A DNA stretch of 64,000 nucleotides from Saccharospirillum sp043196875 (GTDB lineage Bacteria > Pseudomonadota > Gammaproteobacteria > Pseudomonadales > Natronospirillaceae): NCBI RefSeq assembly GCF_043196875.1, contig NZ_JBEBMX010000004.1, positions 124,001 through 188,000 of the forward strand. Direction: 5' to 3'. Of this stretch, positions 1 through 8,603 are shown piece after piece; position 1 is the first letter of the stretch, and each line of letters begins with the position of its first letter. The notes under the pieces are model-generated. The model had not been told where the DNA came from. It ran no database searches and saw only the letters and a list, made by a program, of their open reading frames with translations. A program made the translations under genes and the position numbers.

Positions 1-387
1 GCTGTCGGAGACCATATAAATCTGCCGGGCGTTGCTGAAAAAATCCCAGCCATAAACGATCAGCGCCAGACCAAAAAGCGCCAGAATTGCCATCGATAAA
101 CCAGCGGCAATACGCACCCCCCAGTCGGGCAACACACGCATCAACAAGGTCATGGCGACGTGCTCACCCGAATGCAGTGCCACCGTTGACGACAGCAAAC
201 CAATCCACGGCAAAAACAAACGCGCCAATGAGTAGGTCCAGCTCAACGCACCGCCAGTGAAAAGAGTGTAGAGAAAACCGGTAAAGGATATCGCGAGCAT
301 CGCCAGTACACAGAAAATGCACACCGCAATGGCAGCGGTATTAACGCCATCGCTCAACGCCCGCGCTGCGGTTAACAAGCGCTTCAT
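1..387 (-). CDS. TRAP transporter small permease (DctQ family), 3' part cut by window edge
   Basis: Reading the minus strand from the ATG at 385-387 gives 129 codons that run off the left edge. The protein starts MKRLLTAARALSDG and has hydrophobic stretches with the spacing of the four-helix small membrane subunit of TRAP transporters (one covers VCIFCVLAMLAISFTG). The binding-protein gene lies 55 bases upstream on the same strand. The large permease (DctM) would be expected beyond the left edge. The subunit bridges the periplasmic binding protein and the large permease in Na+-driven uptake of organic acids or sugars. The call rests on the hydrophobic pattern plus context. Confidence 0.8.
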   Translation of the reverse strand, partial: MKRLLTAARALSDGVNTAAIAVCIFCVLAMLAISFTGFLYTLFTGGALSWTYSLARLFLPWIGLLSSTVALHSGEHVAMTLLMRVLPDWGVRIAAGLSMAILALFGLALIVYGWDFFSNARQIYMVSDS

Positions 388-442
388 CACAGACTCCAGA
401 AGTTGACCGACGCCGTTCTTGAGCGCCGGTCAACGGTCAGTT

Positions 443-1507
443 TCAGTTGCCGTAGCGGGCGTAGTCCTGCTGCTCAAGTTCGCTGCCGATGCGCTCGACT
501 TCAGCCCACAGATCGTCGATCAGGCTTTCATCCAGACCGAAGTCGTCCACGATCCATTCCTTCCAGGCCGGACGCGCAATCTCGGCCATGCGCTGACGTT
601 CACTGGTCGGCATCAGGTAGCACTCGTCAAAAACTTCGCAGGATTTTTCCCAGCTGGCGGTCGCAAAAGCACCGGACGCTCCGTGACTCATGGTCACCGC
701 TTCGCGCGCCGCTTCAATGATCACCTGCTGATACTCTTCCGGCAGTTCCTGATACCAGCTTTCGCTGACCACCCAGCTGGCGCTGTTATAAACGTGGCCG
801 GTCAAGGTGGTGTAGTCCGTGACTTCGTTGAAGTTAAAGGTGGTGTTCAGCACCGGCGCGTTGAACTGACCATCGGCCAGCCCGGTTTCCAAAGCGGTGA
901 TTAATTCACCCCAGGGCAGCGGTGTGGCGGATGCGCCCAGCGCATTCATCATGGCCACGTGGGCCGGGTTTTCTTCGACGCGAATGTTAAGGCCTTCGAG
1001 ATCTTCGACGGTACGAATCAGGCGTTCGTTGTTGGTGAAAGCCACAAAGCCGCCGCCGTCATCGAAGGTGCCGAGGTAACGCATATCGGCTTCGTCGATG
1101 GCGCCGCTCATAAAATCGGCAAACCATTCACCGTCGAAAAACGCCCAGGCCTGACGCCAGTCTTCAAACATAAAGGGCGTGGTGACCGCCTGATATTTCG
1201 GATAGAAGGACGACATCGCACCAGAGGTCAGAATGGTCGATTGCAACGCCCGGCCACCGGCCTGAACCTGCGAACCGGTTTCCACTTCCGAGCCGAGCTG
1301 ACCACCGCCGAAGATAACAACTTCCACTTCCCCGTCAGTACGTGTTTCGACCTGGTTTTTAAAATGCACCAAGGCCGGATAAATAGCGTTATTGTTCAGG
1401 TTTTCCGGAATCAAAGTAGCGATGGCCATCTCGTATTCCGCGGCTTCGGCAACGCCGAATGCCAGGCCAGCGGTTAGCGCCAGCGCTGTTGTCTGCTTGC
1501 TGATCAT
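443..1507 (-). CDS. TRAP transporter substrate-binding protein (DctP family)
   Basis: 354 residues, the usual DctP length. A short signal peptide (ALALTAGLAFGVAEA) is followed by a mature protein beginning EYEMAIATLIPENLNN. Family features include the central GLNIRVEENP segment, which carries the Arg that normally ion-pairs with the substrate carboxylate, and the later TTLTGHVYNSASWVVS stretch. It acts in the periplasm, handing substrate to the DctQ/DctM membrane unit. An AraC-type regulator is encoded just upstream on the same strand. The substrate is not evident. Since the window ends in a carbohydrate or polyol cluster, a sugar acid or polyol derivative is possible, but this is inference. 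Confidence 0.88.
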   Translation of the reverse strand: MISKQTTALALTAGLAFGVAEAAEYEMAIATLIPENLNNNAIYPALVHFKNQVETRTDGEVEVVIFGGGQLGSEVETGSQVQAGGRALQSTILTSGAMSSFYPKYQAVTTPFMFEDWRQAWAFFDGEWFADFMSGAIDEADMRYLGTFDDGGGFVAFTNNERLIRTVEDLEGLNIRVEENPAHVAMMNALGASATPLPWGELITALETGLADGQFNAPVLNTTFNFNEVTDYTTLTGHVYNSASWVVSESWYQELPEEYQQVIIEAAREAVTMSHGASGAFATASWEKSCEVFDECYLMPTSERQRMAEIARPAWKEWIVDDFGLDESLIDDLWAEVERIGSELEQQDYARYGN

Positions 1508-1635
1508 GGGTCTCTCCCTTTTTTAAGCGATTATTATTGGTTTGGTTTATGGAGCCGCTGTGATCGCGTTATTTCGACTCTAAGGGAGAGCGGTGAGAGG
1601 TGCTTGCCCGAGGCTCAGGCAGTTTTGCCCGAAAC

Positions 1636-2421
1636 TCAGGTACGCAGCGAAGAGGGCGCGCAGCCGAAGCGGCGCCGACAGGCGCGGCTGAAACTGCCCT
1701 GATCGCGAAAACCCACTTCGGCGGCAATGGTGCCGATGGGCCAATCGGTTTCGCTGAGCAACCAGCGCGCCCGTTGCAGGCGACGTTGCTGCACGAAAGC
1801 CATGGGCGTCTGGCCGGTCTGGGCGCGAAACGCCTGGTGAAAATAGCCCGGGCTGAGACAACACAGCGCCGCCAGATCTTCGACTTTAATATCGCTGGCC
1901 AGATGCGCCTCAACATAGGCCACCAACTGATTCATGCTGGCCGACGACAGCCGGCTGTGCACCGACGGCGCCGCCACCGCGGGGCGTCGTTCGGCCGGCA
2001 GAGCCCGATCGTACAACCCCAAATAGAGGGTGCGCAGAATCAGCGCCGAGATTTCATCGTGCAGCCCGGGTGTCACCCTCGCCTGCTGCGCCAGGGTAGC
2101 GCCCATCTGTTTGAGCGCGCCGGGCACACTATAAAAGGTGGGCCGCTCGAACAGCCGCTGGGCATCGTCGCTGCGCGTGAGTTTGCCCAGGGCGGCGACC
2201 GGCAGATCCATCACCAGGGTGGTGTTACGGCCGTCGCCCAGGTAATCGTGATGATAACCGGACGGAATCAGACAGCCGGTGTCGCCGGTAATGCGATTAC
2301 CCCGACCTTCAATGCTCAGTTCGGTGTTGCCAGAGGTTGCCAGAATCAACTGATGATGGTCGTGCGAGTGCGACACCCATTGCTGCGTCAATGTACAGGT
2401 TTGTAATTGTACGATGGCCAT
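1636..2421 (-). CDS. AraC family transcriptional regulator
   Basis: About 261 residues from the ATG at 2421, which has an AGG-type ribosome site a few bases upstream; a GTG three codons earlier is possible. The N-terminal half is a cupin-like effector domain (HSHDHHQLILATSGN, GYHHDYLGDG). The C-terminal ~100 residues hold the double helix-turn-helix of AraC/XylS proteins, including SPGYFHQAFRAQTGQTPMAF and GFRDQGSFSRACRRRFG. It precedes the TRAP genes on the same strand and probably regulates them. Its inducer is unknown. Confidence 0.85.
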   Translation of the reverse strand: MAIVQLQTCTLTQQWVSHSHDHHQLILATSGNTELSIEGRGNRITGDTGCLIPSGYHHDYLGDGRNTTLVMDLPVAALGKLTRSDDAQRLFERPTFYSVPGALKQMGATLAQQARVTPGLHDEISALILRTLYLGLYDRALPAERRPAVAAPSVHSRLSSASMNQLVAYVEAHLASDIKVEDLAALCCLSPGYFHQAFRAQTGQTPMAFVQQRRLQRARWLLSETDWPIGTIAAEVGFRDQGSFSRACRRRFGCAPSSLRT

Positions 2422-2580
2422 GGTGTACACCTGCGGATTTAGGTTTCAGTAAACGACATCTTGGGGTTGACGAAAGGCATGCGTTTGAACCTATCCCAAC
2501 GCGTTCGCGCACAAAAATCAACCAGTCAGATTCAGCCCCCCTTTATGCGGTCAATTGCGGGCAAGCGAACACTCACCTTA

Positions 2581-2628
2581 AAACTATATATTGACAGCAT
2601 CCTCGTTAGCGACCACCATATCTAGGCA
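2581..2628 (+). promoter_or_regulatory. Candidate pair of NrdR boxes upstream of nrdA
   Basis: Positions 2581-2596 (AAACTATATATTGACA) match the NrdR consensus ACACWATATATWGTGT at about 12 of 16 positions. Positions 2613-2628 (CCACCATATCTAGGCA) match at about 10 of 16. Their centres are 32 bp apart, which is the usual three-turn spacing of paired NrdR boxes. The pair lies about 300 bp before the nrdA start. The rest of 2431-2929 shows no convincing gene. Confidence 0.5.
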
Positions 2629-2929
2629 TTTTGGCACTTAAGCCCAGCAGCGCCCTGAACGTCAGCAGTGGCCTGGAAAACGCCATAACAGCCCGCCCCG
2701 CACGTTTGAAAAACGCTGTCCCGGGTGGTGCACAACGCAGGATCCGCCGTCGTAATCCTGCCGGTTGAGGCAACCAAATGCACAGCGAAACGCCTTGCTT
2801 TCAGTACCCCTCAGGGCGTTCCTTTTTGACACCCAGCAGGCGGAGGTGAACTGCGGCACAACGGCAACAAGCCAGGAGGGTTTGCACCGTTCGACGCGTC
2901 ACCACCAGAAGACCAAACAGGAGACGCAG

Positions 2930-5197
2930 GTGAACACTTCTCAAATCACAGTGGCCAAGCGCGACGGGCATTCAGAACCACTGGACCTCGACAAAATTCA
3001 TAAAGTACTGAACTGGGCGGCTGAAGGCCTCGACGATGTATCGGTTTCCCAGGTGGAACTGAAAGCCCAGCTGCAGTTTCACGATGGCATCACCACCAGT
3101 GATATTCACGAAACCCTGATCAAGGCCGCGGCCGATCTGATCAGTGCAGAAAACCCCGATTACCAGTACCTGGCCGCGCGCCTGGCGATCTTCCATCTGC
3201 GCAAACGCGCCTATGGTCAGTTCCAGCCGCCGAAACTGCGCGACCACGTAGAAGCCATGGTCGAAGCTGGCCGCTACGATTCACACCTGTTCACCGATTA
3301 CTCCGAAGCCGACTACGAAGCGATGGAAAGCTTCCTGCGTCACGAGCGCGACCTGAACTTCTCCTACGCCGCCGTCAAGCAGCTCGAAGGCAAATACCTG
3401 GTGCAGAACCGGGTGACTGGCGATGTTTATGAATCGCCGCAGTTTTTGTATGTCTTGATCGCCGCCAGCCTGTTTTCGTCCTACCCGAAAGACCAGCGTC
3501 TGGACATCATCCAGCGTTTCTACGAAGCGGCCTCGACCTTCAAATTGTCACTGCCGACACCACTGATGTCCGGTGTGCGTACGCCAACACGTCAGTTCAG
3601 TTCCTGCGTACTGATCGAATCTGACGACAGCCTCGATTCCATCAACGCGACTTCAGCGGCCATCGTGCGTTATGTCAGCCAGCGCGCGGGCATCGGTATT
3701 AATGCCGGTCGTATTCGCGCCATCGGCTCACCGATTCGCGGCGGCGCGGCTTTCCACACCGGCTGCATTCCGTTCTACAAACATTTCCAGACCGCGGTTA
3801 AATGCTGCTCGCAAGGCGGCGTTCGCGGTGGTGCGGCCACCCTGTTTTACCCGCTGTGGCACCTGGAAGTGGAAAGCCTGCTGGTACTGAAAAACAACCG
3901 TGGTGTTGAAGAAAACCGCGTGCGTCAGCTCGACTATGGCGTGCAGATCAACCGTCTGCTGTACACCCGTCTGATCAAAAACCAACAGATCACGCTGTTC
4001 AGCCCAGGCGATGTTCCGGGTCTGTACGACGCCTTCTTTGAAGACCAGGAAGAGTTCGAACGGCTCTACGCTGAGTACGAACAGCGCACCGACATTCGCA
4101 AGAAATCCATTCCGGCCGTGGAACTGTTTTCCACCCTGCTGCAGGAACGCGCCTCGACTGGTCGTATCTACATTCAGAACGTCGACCACTGCAACACCCA
4201 CGGCGCTTTCGATCCGAAACAGGCGCCGGTGCGTCAAAGCAACCTGTGCATGGAAATCACCCTGCCGACCAAGCCGCTCAACGACATCAACGATGAGAAC
4301 GGTGAAATCGCTCTGTGTACTCTGGCCGCGTTCAACCTGGGCGCGCTGGAATCACTGGACGAACTGGAAGAGTTGTCCGAACTGATCGTGCGCGCACTCG
4401 ACAGCCTGCTCGACTACCAGGACTACCCGGTCAAGGCCGCCGAAATCGGTTCCATGAAGCGTCGCACACTGGGCATCGGCGTCATCAACTACGCCTACTA
4501 CCTGGCCAAAAACGGCAAGAAATATTCCGACGGTTCTGCGCTGGAATTGACGCACGATACCTTCGAAGCCATTCAGTATTATCTGCTCAAGGCGTCCAAC
4601 AAACTGGCCGGTGAATTCGGTGCCTGTTCTGGTTTCAGCGAAACCCAGTACGCCGCTGGCAAACTGCCGATCGACACCTACAAGAAAGATCTCGACAAGG
4701 TGTGCAACACCGAGTTGAAACTGGACTGGGAAGGTCTGCGTGCCGACATCAAACGCGACGGTCTGCGTAACTCCACGCTGACTGCGCTGATGCCGTCCGA
4801 AACCTCTTCACAGATCGCCAACGCCACCAACGGCATCGAACCGCCGCGTGGTCTGGTCTCGGTCAAGACTTCTAAAGACGGCGTCATGAAGCAGGTGGTA
4901 CCGGACATCGCCAACCTCAAAGACCAATACGAACTGCTGTGGCAACAAGGCAGCAACGAAGGTTATCTGAACCTGGTCGGTGTCATGCAGAAATTCGTCG
5001 ACCAGTCGATTTCCGCCAACACCAACTACGACCCGGCGCGCTTCGAAGGCGGCAAAGTACCGATGCAGAAACTGATCGGCGACCTGCTCACTGCCTACAA
5101 ACTCGGTGTGAAAACGCTCTACTATCACAACACCCGAGACGGCGCCGGTGCCGAACTCGAGGACGACGATTGCGCATCCGGAGCATGCAAAATCTAA
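2930..5197 (+). CDS. nrdA: Class Ia ribonucleoside-diphosphate reductase, alpha subunit
   Basis: 755 residues from a GTG start at 2930, chosen because GGAG lies at 2920-2923 and the protein then begins like other NrdA proteins (VNTSQITVAKRDG). The frame is open further upstream, but that part is not NrdA-like. The N-terminal ATP-cone covers about residues 5-90. The catalytic barrel shows SSCVLIESDDSLDSI and SNLCMEITLPTKPLND, which carry active-site cysteines. The C-terminal redox tail CASGACKI is nearly identical to that of E. coli. The enzyme reduces NDPs to dNDPs in the cytoplasm together with NrdB, encoded 89 bases downstream. NrdR-like boxes upstream suggest dATP/ATP-responsive repression. 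Confidence 0.97.
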   Translation: MNTSQITVAKRDGHSEPLDLDKIHKVLNWAAEGLDDVSVSQVELKAQLQFHDGITTSDIHETLIKAAADLISAENPDYQYLAARLAIFHLRKRAYGQFQPPKLRDHVEAMVEAGRYDSHLFTDYSEADYEAMESFLRHERDLNFSYAAVKQLEGKYLVQNRVTGDVYESPQFLYVLIAASLFSSYPKDQRLDIIQRFYEAASTFKLSLPTPLMSGVRTPTRQFSSCVLIESDDSLDSINATSAAIVRYVSQRAGIGINAGRIRAIGSPIRGGAAFHTGCIPFYKHFQTAVKCCSQGGVRGGAATLFYPLWHLEVESLLVLKNNRGVEENRVRQLDYGVQINRLLYTRLIKNQQITLFSPGDVPGLYDAFFEDQEEFERLYAEYEQRTDIRKKSIPAVELFSTLLQERASTGRIYIQNVDHCNTHGAFDPKQAPVRQSNLCMEITLPTKPLNDINDENGEIALCTLAAFNLGALESLDELEELSELIVRALDSLLDYQDYPVKAAEIGSMKRRTLGIGVINYAYYLAKNGKKYSDGSALELTHDTFEAIQYYLLKASNKLAGEFGACSGFSETQYAAGKLPIDTYKKDLDKVCNTELKLDWEGLRADIKRDGLRNSTLTALMPSETSSQIANATNGIEPPRGLVSVKTSKDGVMKQVVPDIANLKDQYELLWQQGSNEGYLNLVGVMQKFVDQSISANTNYDPARFEGGKVPMQKLIGDLLTAYKLGVKTLYYHNTRDGAGAELEDDDCASGACKI

Positions 5198-5205
5198 ATC
5201 CCCAA

Positions 5206-5229
5206 CGGCCTCACCTTCGGGTGGGGCCG
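5206..5229 (+). other. Stem-loop between nrdA and nrdB
   Basis: Arms 5206-5215 (CGGCCTCACC) and 5220-5229 pair over ten positions with one G-T pair, around a TTCG tetraloop. No T-run follows, so it is more likely an RNA processing or stability element, or a partial attenuator, than a full intrinsic terminator. Confidence 0.5.
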
Positions 5230-5286
5230 AATTCATTGACCCATCCGATTTGTTAGATTTTCAGCTGCGGCTGACAAGGACACATC

Positions 5287-6411
5287 ATGAGTTACAAAAC
5301 ATTCAACCAGGCTGATTTTGATCCGTTCAGCCAACCGATGTTTTTTGGCGAAACCGTCAACGTCGCGCGTTATGACCAGCAAAAATACAGCATCTTCGAA
5401 CGACTGATCGAAAAGCAGTTGTCGTTTTTCTGGCGCCCGGAAGAAGTCGATCTCAGTGGCGACCGTAAAGACTTTATCGCCCTGCCCGATCACGAACAGC
5501 ACATCTTTTTGAGCAACCTCAAATACCAGACACTGCTCGACAGCGTGCAAGGCCGTTCACCGAACGTCGCCCTGCTGCCGATCGTCTCGTTGCCGGAACT
5601 GGAAACCTGGATCGAAACCTGGGCGTTCAGCGAAACCATTCACTCGCGCTCCTATACGCACATCATGCGTAATGTGTTGACCGAGCCGGGCAAGGTATTC
5701 GACGACATCGTAGCCAACCCGGCCATCGTTGCGCGCGCCACTTCGGTCACCCGTTACTACGACGAACTGATCGCCCAGACGCAACGTTTCCAGACGGCGT
5801 CCGATGAATGGCGCGCCGGCGCCGACGGCAAAAAAGCGCTGCGTGAATTAAAGCGTGCTTTGTACCTCACCATGGTGTCGGTCAACGTGCTCGAAGCGAT
5901 TCGTTTTTACGTCAGCTTCGCTTGCAGCTTTGCTTTTGCCGAACGCTCCAAGATGGAAGGCAACGCCAAAATCATTCGCTTTATTGCCCGCGACGAAGCG
6001 CTGCATTTAACCGGTACTCAGCACATGCTGAACCTGATGGCCAAAGGTCAGGACGATCCGGAGATGGGTGAAATTGCCGCTGAAGAGCAAGAAAATCTGG
6101 TGAAGATTTTCAAAGAAGCCGCCGAGCAGGAACGCGAGTGGGCCAAGTATCTGTTTAAAGACGGTTCGATGATCGGCCTCAACGCCGACATCCTCGGTCA
6201 GTACGTTGAGCACATTACCGACCAACGCCTGGCGGCACTGGGTCAACAGCCGTTGTTCGGTGCGCCGAAAAATCCGCTGCCGTGGATGGACGCCTGGCTG
6301 CAAAGCGATTCGGTGCAGGTTGCGCCCCAGGAAACCGAAATCACCACCTATCTGGTTGGCGCCATTCACTCTGATGTCGACGCCGATGCGCTGGGCGATT
6401 TCGAGTTGTGA
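5287..6411 (+). CDS. nrdB: Class Ia ribonucleoside-diphosphate reductase, beta subunit
   Basis: 374 residues, close to the 376 of E. coli NrdB. It is preceded by AAGGA at good spacing. The ferritin-like helical bundle shows the expected di-iron and radical region ETWAFSETIHSRSYTHIMRN, where the Tyr of SRSYTHI corresponds to the radical tyrosine. A later iron-ligand helix is ARDEALHLTGTQHMLN. It generates the tyrosyl radical used by NrdA. Its last bases overlap the start of the ferredoxin gene (GTGA), so the two are translationally coupled. Confidence 0.97.
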   Translation: MSYKTFNQADFDPFSQPMFFGETVNVARYDQQKYSIFERLIEKQLSFFWRPEEVDLSGDRKDFIALPDHEQHIFLSNLKYQTLLDSVQGRSPNVALLPIVSLPELETWIETWAFSETIHSRSYTHIMRNVLTEPGKVFDDIVANPAIVARATSVTRYYDELIAQTQRFQTASDEWRAGADGKKALRELKRALYLTMVSVNVLEAIRFYVSFACSFAFAERSKMEGNAKIIRFIARDEALHLTGTQHMLNLMAKGQDDPEMGEIAAEEQENLVKIFKEAAEQEREWAKYLFKDGSMIGLNADILGQYVEHITDQRLAALGQQPLFGAPKNPLPWMDAWLQSDSVQVAPQETEITTYLVGAIHSDVDADALGDFEL

Positions 6412-6674
6412 GTCAGCAACGTTCGGACAACCGCAATACCCGCAAAGTCACGCTGTTCCCGCAGCGTGACAAAACGGTGCTGCAACAACTGGAAGATCAG
6501 GGTTTTCAAATTCCCTATCAGTGCCGCGAAGGTTATTGCGGCGCCTGCCGCATGACACTGATTCGTGGTCGGGTTGAAGAGGTTGGCGAGCCACTCGCCT
6601 TTTGCGGCGCCAACGACATTCTGGCGTGCAGTTGTAAGGTGGTGGTCGATGCCACGGTGGAGTTTTGGGATTGA
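6408..6674 (+). CDS. yfaE: 2Fe-2S ferredoxin-like protein, NrdB cofactor maintenance
   Basis: 88 residues beginning at a GTG that overlaps the nrdB stop by four bases. The plant-type [2Fe-2S] motif is visible as QCREGYCGACRM, with a final cysteine in LACSCKV. Gene order nrdA-nrdB-yfaE and size match E. coli YfaE. YfaE is known to help rebuild the di-iron/tyrosyl radical cofactor of NrdB. Confidence 0.92.
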   Translation: MSQQRSDNRNTRKVTLFPQRDKTVLQQLEDQGFQIPYQCREGYCGACRMTLIRGRVEEVGEPLAFCGANDILACSCKVVVDATVEFWD

Positions 6675-6681
6675 CCAGAAA

Positions 6682-6712
6682 GGCGGGCTGACACTGTGAG
6701 TATCAGCCCGCC
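6682..6712. terminator. Bidirectional hairpin terminator between yfaE and the MXKDX lipoprotein gene
   Basis: Perfect 10-bp stem GGCGGGCTGA (6682-6691) with TCAGCCCGCC (6703-6712). On the minus strand it is followed by TTTCTGG. It sits between two converging genes. Confidence 0.6.
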
Positions 6713-6720
6713 ATGACGAC

Positions 6721-6885
6721 TTACATATCGTCGTCTTTCATCATGTCGTCGTCTTTCATCATTTCGCTGTCTTTCATATCGTCGTCCATCATGTGATCGT
6801 CCGATCCCATGCTGGAACAACCAGCAACGCCCAACAAAACGATAAAAGCAGCGGCAGGCAGGCTCAGCAGTTTGAGTTGACTCAT
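6721..6885 (-). CDS. Small lipoprotein with MXKDX-type pentapeptide repeats
   Basis: 54 residues starting MSQLKLLSLPAAA, with a lipobox VAGC that predicts lipidation at Cys ~23. The mature part is almost only Met, Asp and Lys (MMDDDMKDSEMMKDDDMMKD), i.e. repeated M-x-K-D-x units as in the family called pentapeptide MXKDX repeat proteins. The function of that family is unknown. The Met/Asp/His content would suit loose metal binding, but that is inference. The ATG at 6885 was chosen because the signal peptide begins there. Confidence 0.72.
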   Translation of the reverse strand: MSQLKLLSLPAAAFIVLLGVAGCSSMGSDDHMMDDDMKDSEMMKDDDMMKDDDM

Positions 6886-6950
6886 GATCGTTATTCTCCG
6901 TTTGCAGTGAGTTGACCCAGCCGCCATCGGCGCCCGGGTCAGACTTCGAC

Positions 6951-8603
6951 TCAGCCTTTGGAGAAAGGTTCCGTGCCGGTATCGCGAAAATCTTCCAGCG
7001 CCCTAAAAGGTTCATTGAGCCGCTCAAAATCCGGCTCTAAATCGCTATCAAAACCATCATCTTCCAGCCGTGTCTGCGCCAACGGCAAGGCCACTTCGAA
7101 CGCCACACCGCGCACATCCAGCGGTGTAAACAGCAACTGCGACTCACGGCGGCGGTTTTGCAGCTGAATCACCCAGGCCGGCCGACCGGGGTTATCCGGG
7201 TCCAGCCAGAGTGTTTTGCCGCTGCTGTCATCGAGCGTTAAACGTTGCGGTTCGCGGCGCCCCTGAATGGCAATTTCAATTTCCGCAGCGCGATGATCAA
7301 ACTGCCAGCTGCGTTCTTTGTCAGCCGTGCCGTCGGCCTGTTTTACCAGGGGCAGTTCGTTGTCCAGCAGGGTTTCAATAATATCGCTAACCACGCGACC
7401 GTCTTTTAAAGTCACCCGCAGCGATAACCGACTGGCTTCGTTTTCGATATTGCGAATCCGCACCTGGCCTTCATAGCCTTTGACGATCTCACCGACAAAA
7501 AATAACCCCAAGCCTTTGCCGTGATTTTCCTGAACGCGGCGGGTCGAATAACCCAACTGAAAAACCCGCTGCTGATCTTCTTCGCTGATCGGTGGTCCGC
7601 CATTGAAGACACTCAGATGAGCGCGCCCTTGCTGCTCACTGAGCTTGACGGCAATGCGCCGGTACTTATGTCGATAGGGCCGTTTGCCACTGAAGAACTG
7701 GGCATTTTTCAGCAGGTTTTCCAGCATCAATACCCAGTGGTTTTCATTACCCAGCAAGCTGCCACAGGGTTCTATCTCGATATGGAACTGGCTGTCATCG
7801 CTCCAACGCAGCGGCAGATCCTGTTGCAGTTGCTGTACAAAATCCTCGGAGTTTTCGAGCATCGGGATCAGCGCTCGTTCCAGCGCACGCTGGGGCGAGA
7901 AGTCCGGTTGCAGTGCCCAGGTCGAGGTCGCTTCGGGGTTCAGTTCGCGCTGATAATATTGTTCTTCCAGCTCGCCCATCTGGTTAGCGATGTGCAGCGC
8001 AATATTATCCGCCGTCGCCAAATCCAACAGGTCCCACAGATAGCGTAGTTGCTCTAACGCATCGCCGGTCATACGGCGGGCAAAGTCGCCTTCGGGCAGG
8101 CCGGCATAGGCCGCTTCCAGTGCGCCCTGAACCTTGTCGAAACTGATCACACCGTTGTGACGCACTTCGGCGGCGATGCTTTTAAAGTGCAGAAATTTTT
8201 CGTCGTATTCGATGTATTCGAGCAGCTTATCGCTGATAAATAATTTCAGTTTGTCCGCCTGGCCAGCGTGGGTGTGGGCCTTGCGCTGCAGTTGCTTGCG
8301 GCTGTCCCAGAGCTGATTGATTTCATCGCGCAGCCGTTCACGCTCGCGGCGATGTTTTATTTTGTCGCGTCCATAACGATGCGCATCCCACCACAGCAAG
8401 AGCGCAAAAACGGCCATGGCGGCCACTTTATAAGGCCAGTCGAAAACGGCGTCGGTCAGACCGTAATAGGCCGCGATCTCTGGTTCAGTCGCCAAAAATA
8501 AATAGGTGACCAAGGCCAGGGCAGCAAAGCTGCTGGGCCAACTGAAATGAATCTTCAATTTGGCCTGATAAGGCTGATCGTTATTGGCGGTTTGTTTAGA
8601 CAT
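6951..8603 (-). CDS. Atypical sensor histidine kinase
   Basis: 550 residues from the ATG at 8603, which overlaps the end of the upstream response regulator gene by eight bases, so the two are coupled. One or two N-terminal membrane segments (ALALVTYLFLATEPEIAAYY; VAAMAVFALLLWW) are followed by a coiled-coil stretch (RREREERLRDEINQLW-like). A GHKL ATPase domain follows: N-box ENLLKNAQ, G1-like FNGGPPI, G2 GKGLGLFFVG. No ordinary H-box (SHELRTP type) is visible, and the usual Asp of the G1 box is Asn. A ~150-residue C-terminal extension has no recognised domain. The stimulus is unknown. Confidence 0.78.
   Translation of the reverse strand: MSKQTANNDQPYQAKLKIHFSWPSSFAALALVTYLFLATEPEIAAYYGLTDAVFDWPYKVAAMAVFALLLWWDAHRYGRDKIKHRRERERLRDEINQLWDSRKQLQRKAHTHAGQADKLKLFISDKLLEYIEYDEKFLHFKSIAAEVRHNGVISFDKVQGALEAAYAGLPEGDFARRMTGDALEQLRYLWDLLDLATADNIALHIANQMGELEEQYYQRELNPEATSTWALQPDFSPQRALERALIPMLENSEDFVQQLQQDLPLRWSDDSQFHIEIEPCGSLLGNENHWVLMLENLLKNAQFFSGKRPYRHKYRRIAVKLSEQQGRAHLSVFNGGPPISEEDQQRVFQLGYSTRRVQENHGKGLGLFFVGEIVKGYEGQVRIRNIENEASRLSLRVTLKDGRVVSDIIETLLDNELPLVKQADGTADKERSWQFDHRAAEIEIAIQGRREPQRLTLDDSSGKTLWLDPDNPGRPAWVIQLQNRRRESQLLFTPLDVRGVAFEVALPLAQTRLEDDGFDSDLEPDFERLNEPFRALEDFRDTGTEPFSKG

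Noticed and set aside
2700..2929. Possible cobalamin riboswitch before nrdA (AGCCAGGAGG resembles part of a B12 box)
   Set aside because: The rest of the B12-box and the expected upstream helices are absent, and class Ia reductase does not use cobalamin.
2765..2929. Upstream extension of nrdA to the first in-frame start
   Set aside because: The extra 55 residues are not NrdA-like and lack a ribosome site; the GTG at 2930 has GGAG at good distance and a normal N terminus.
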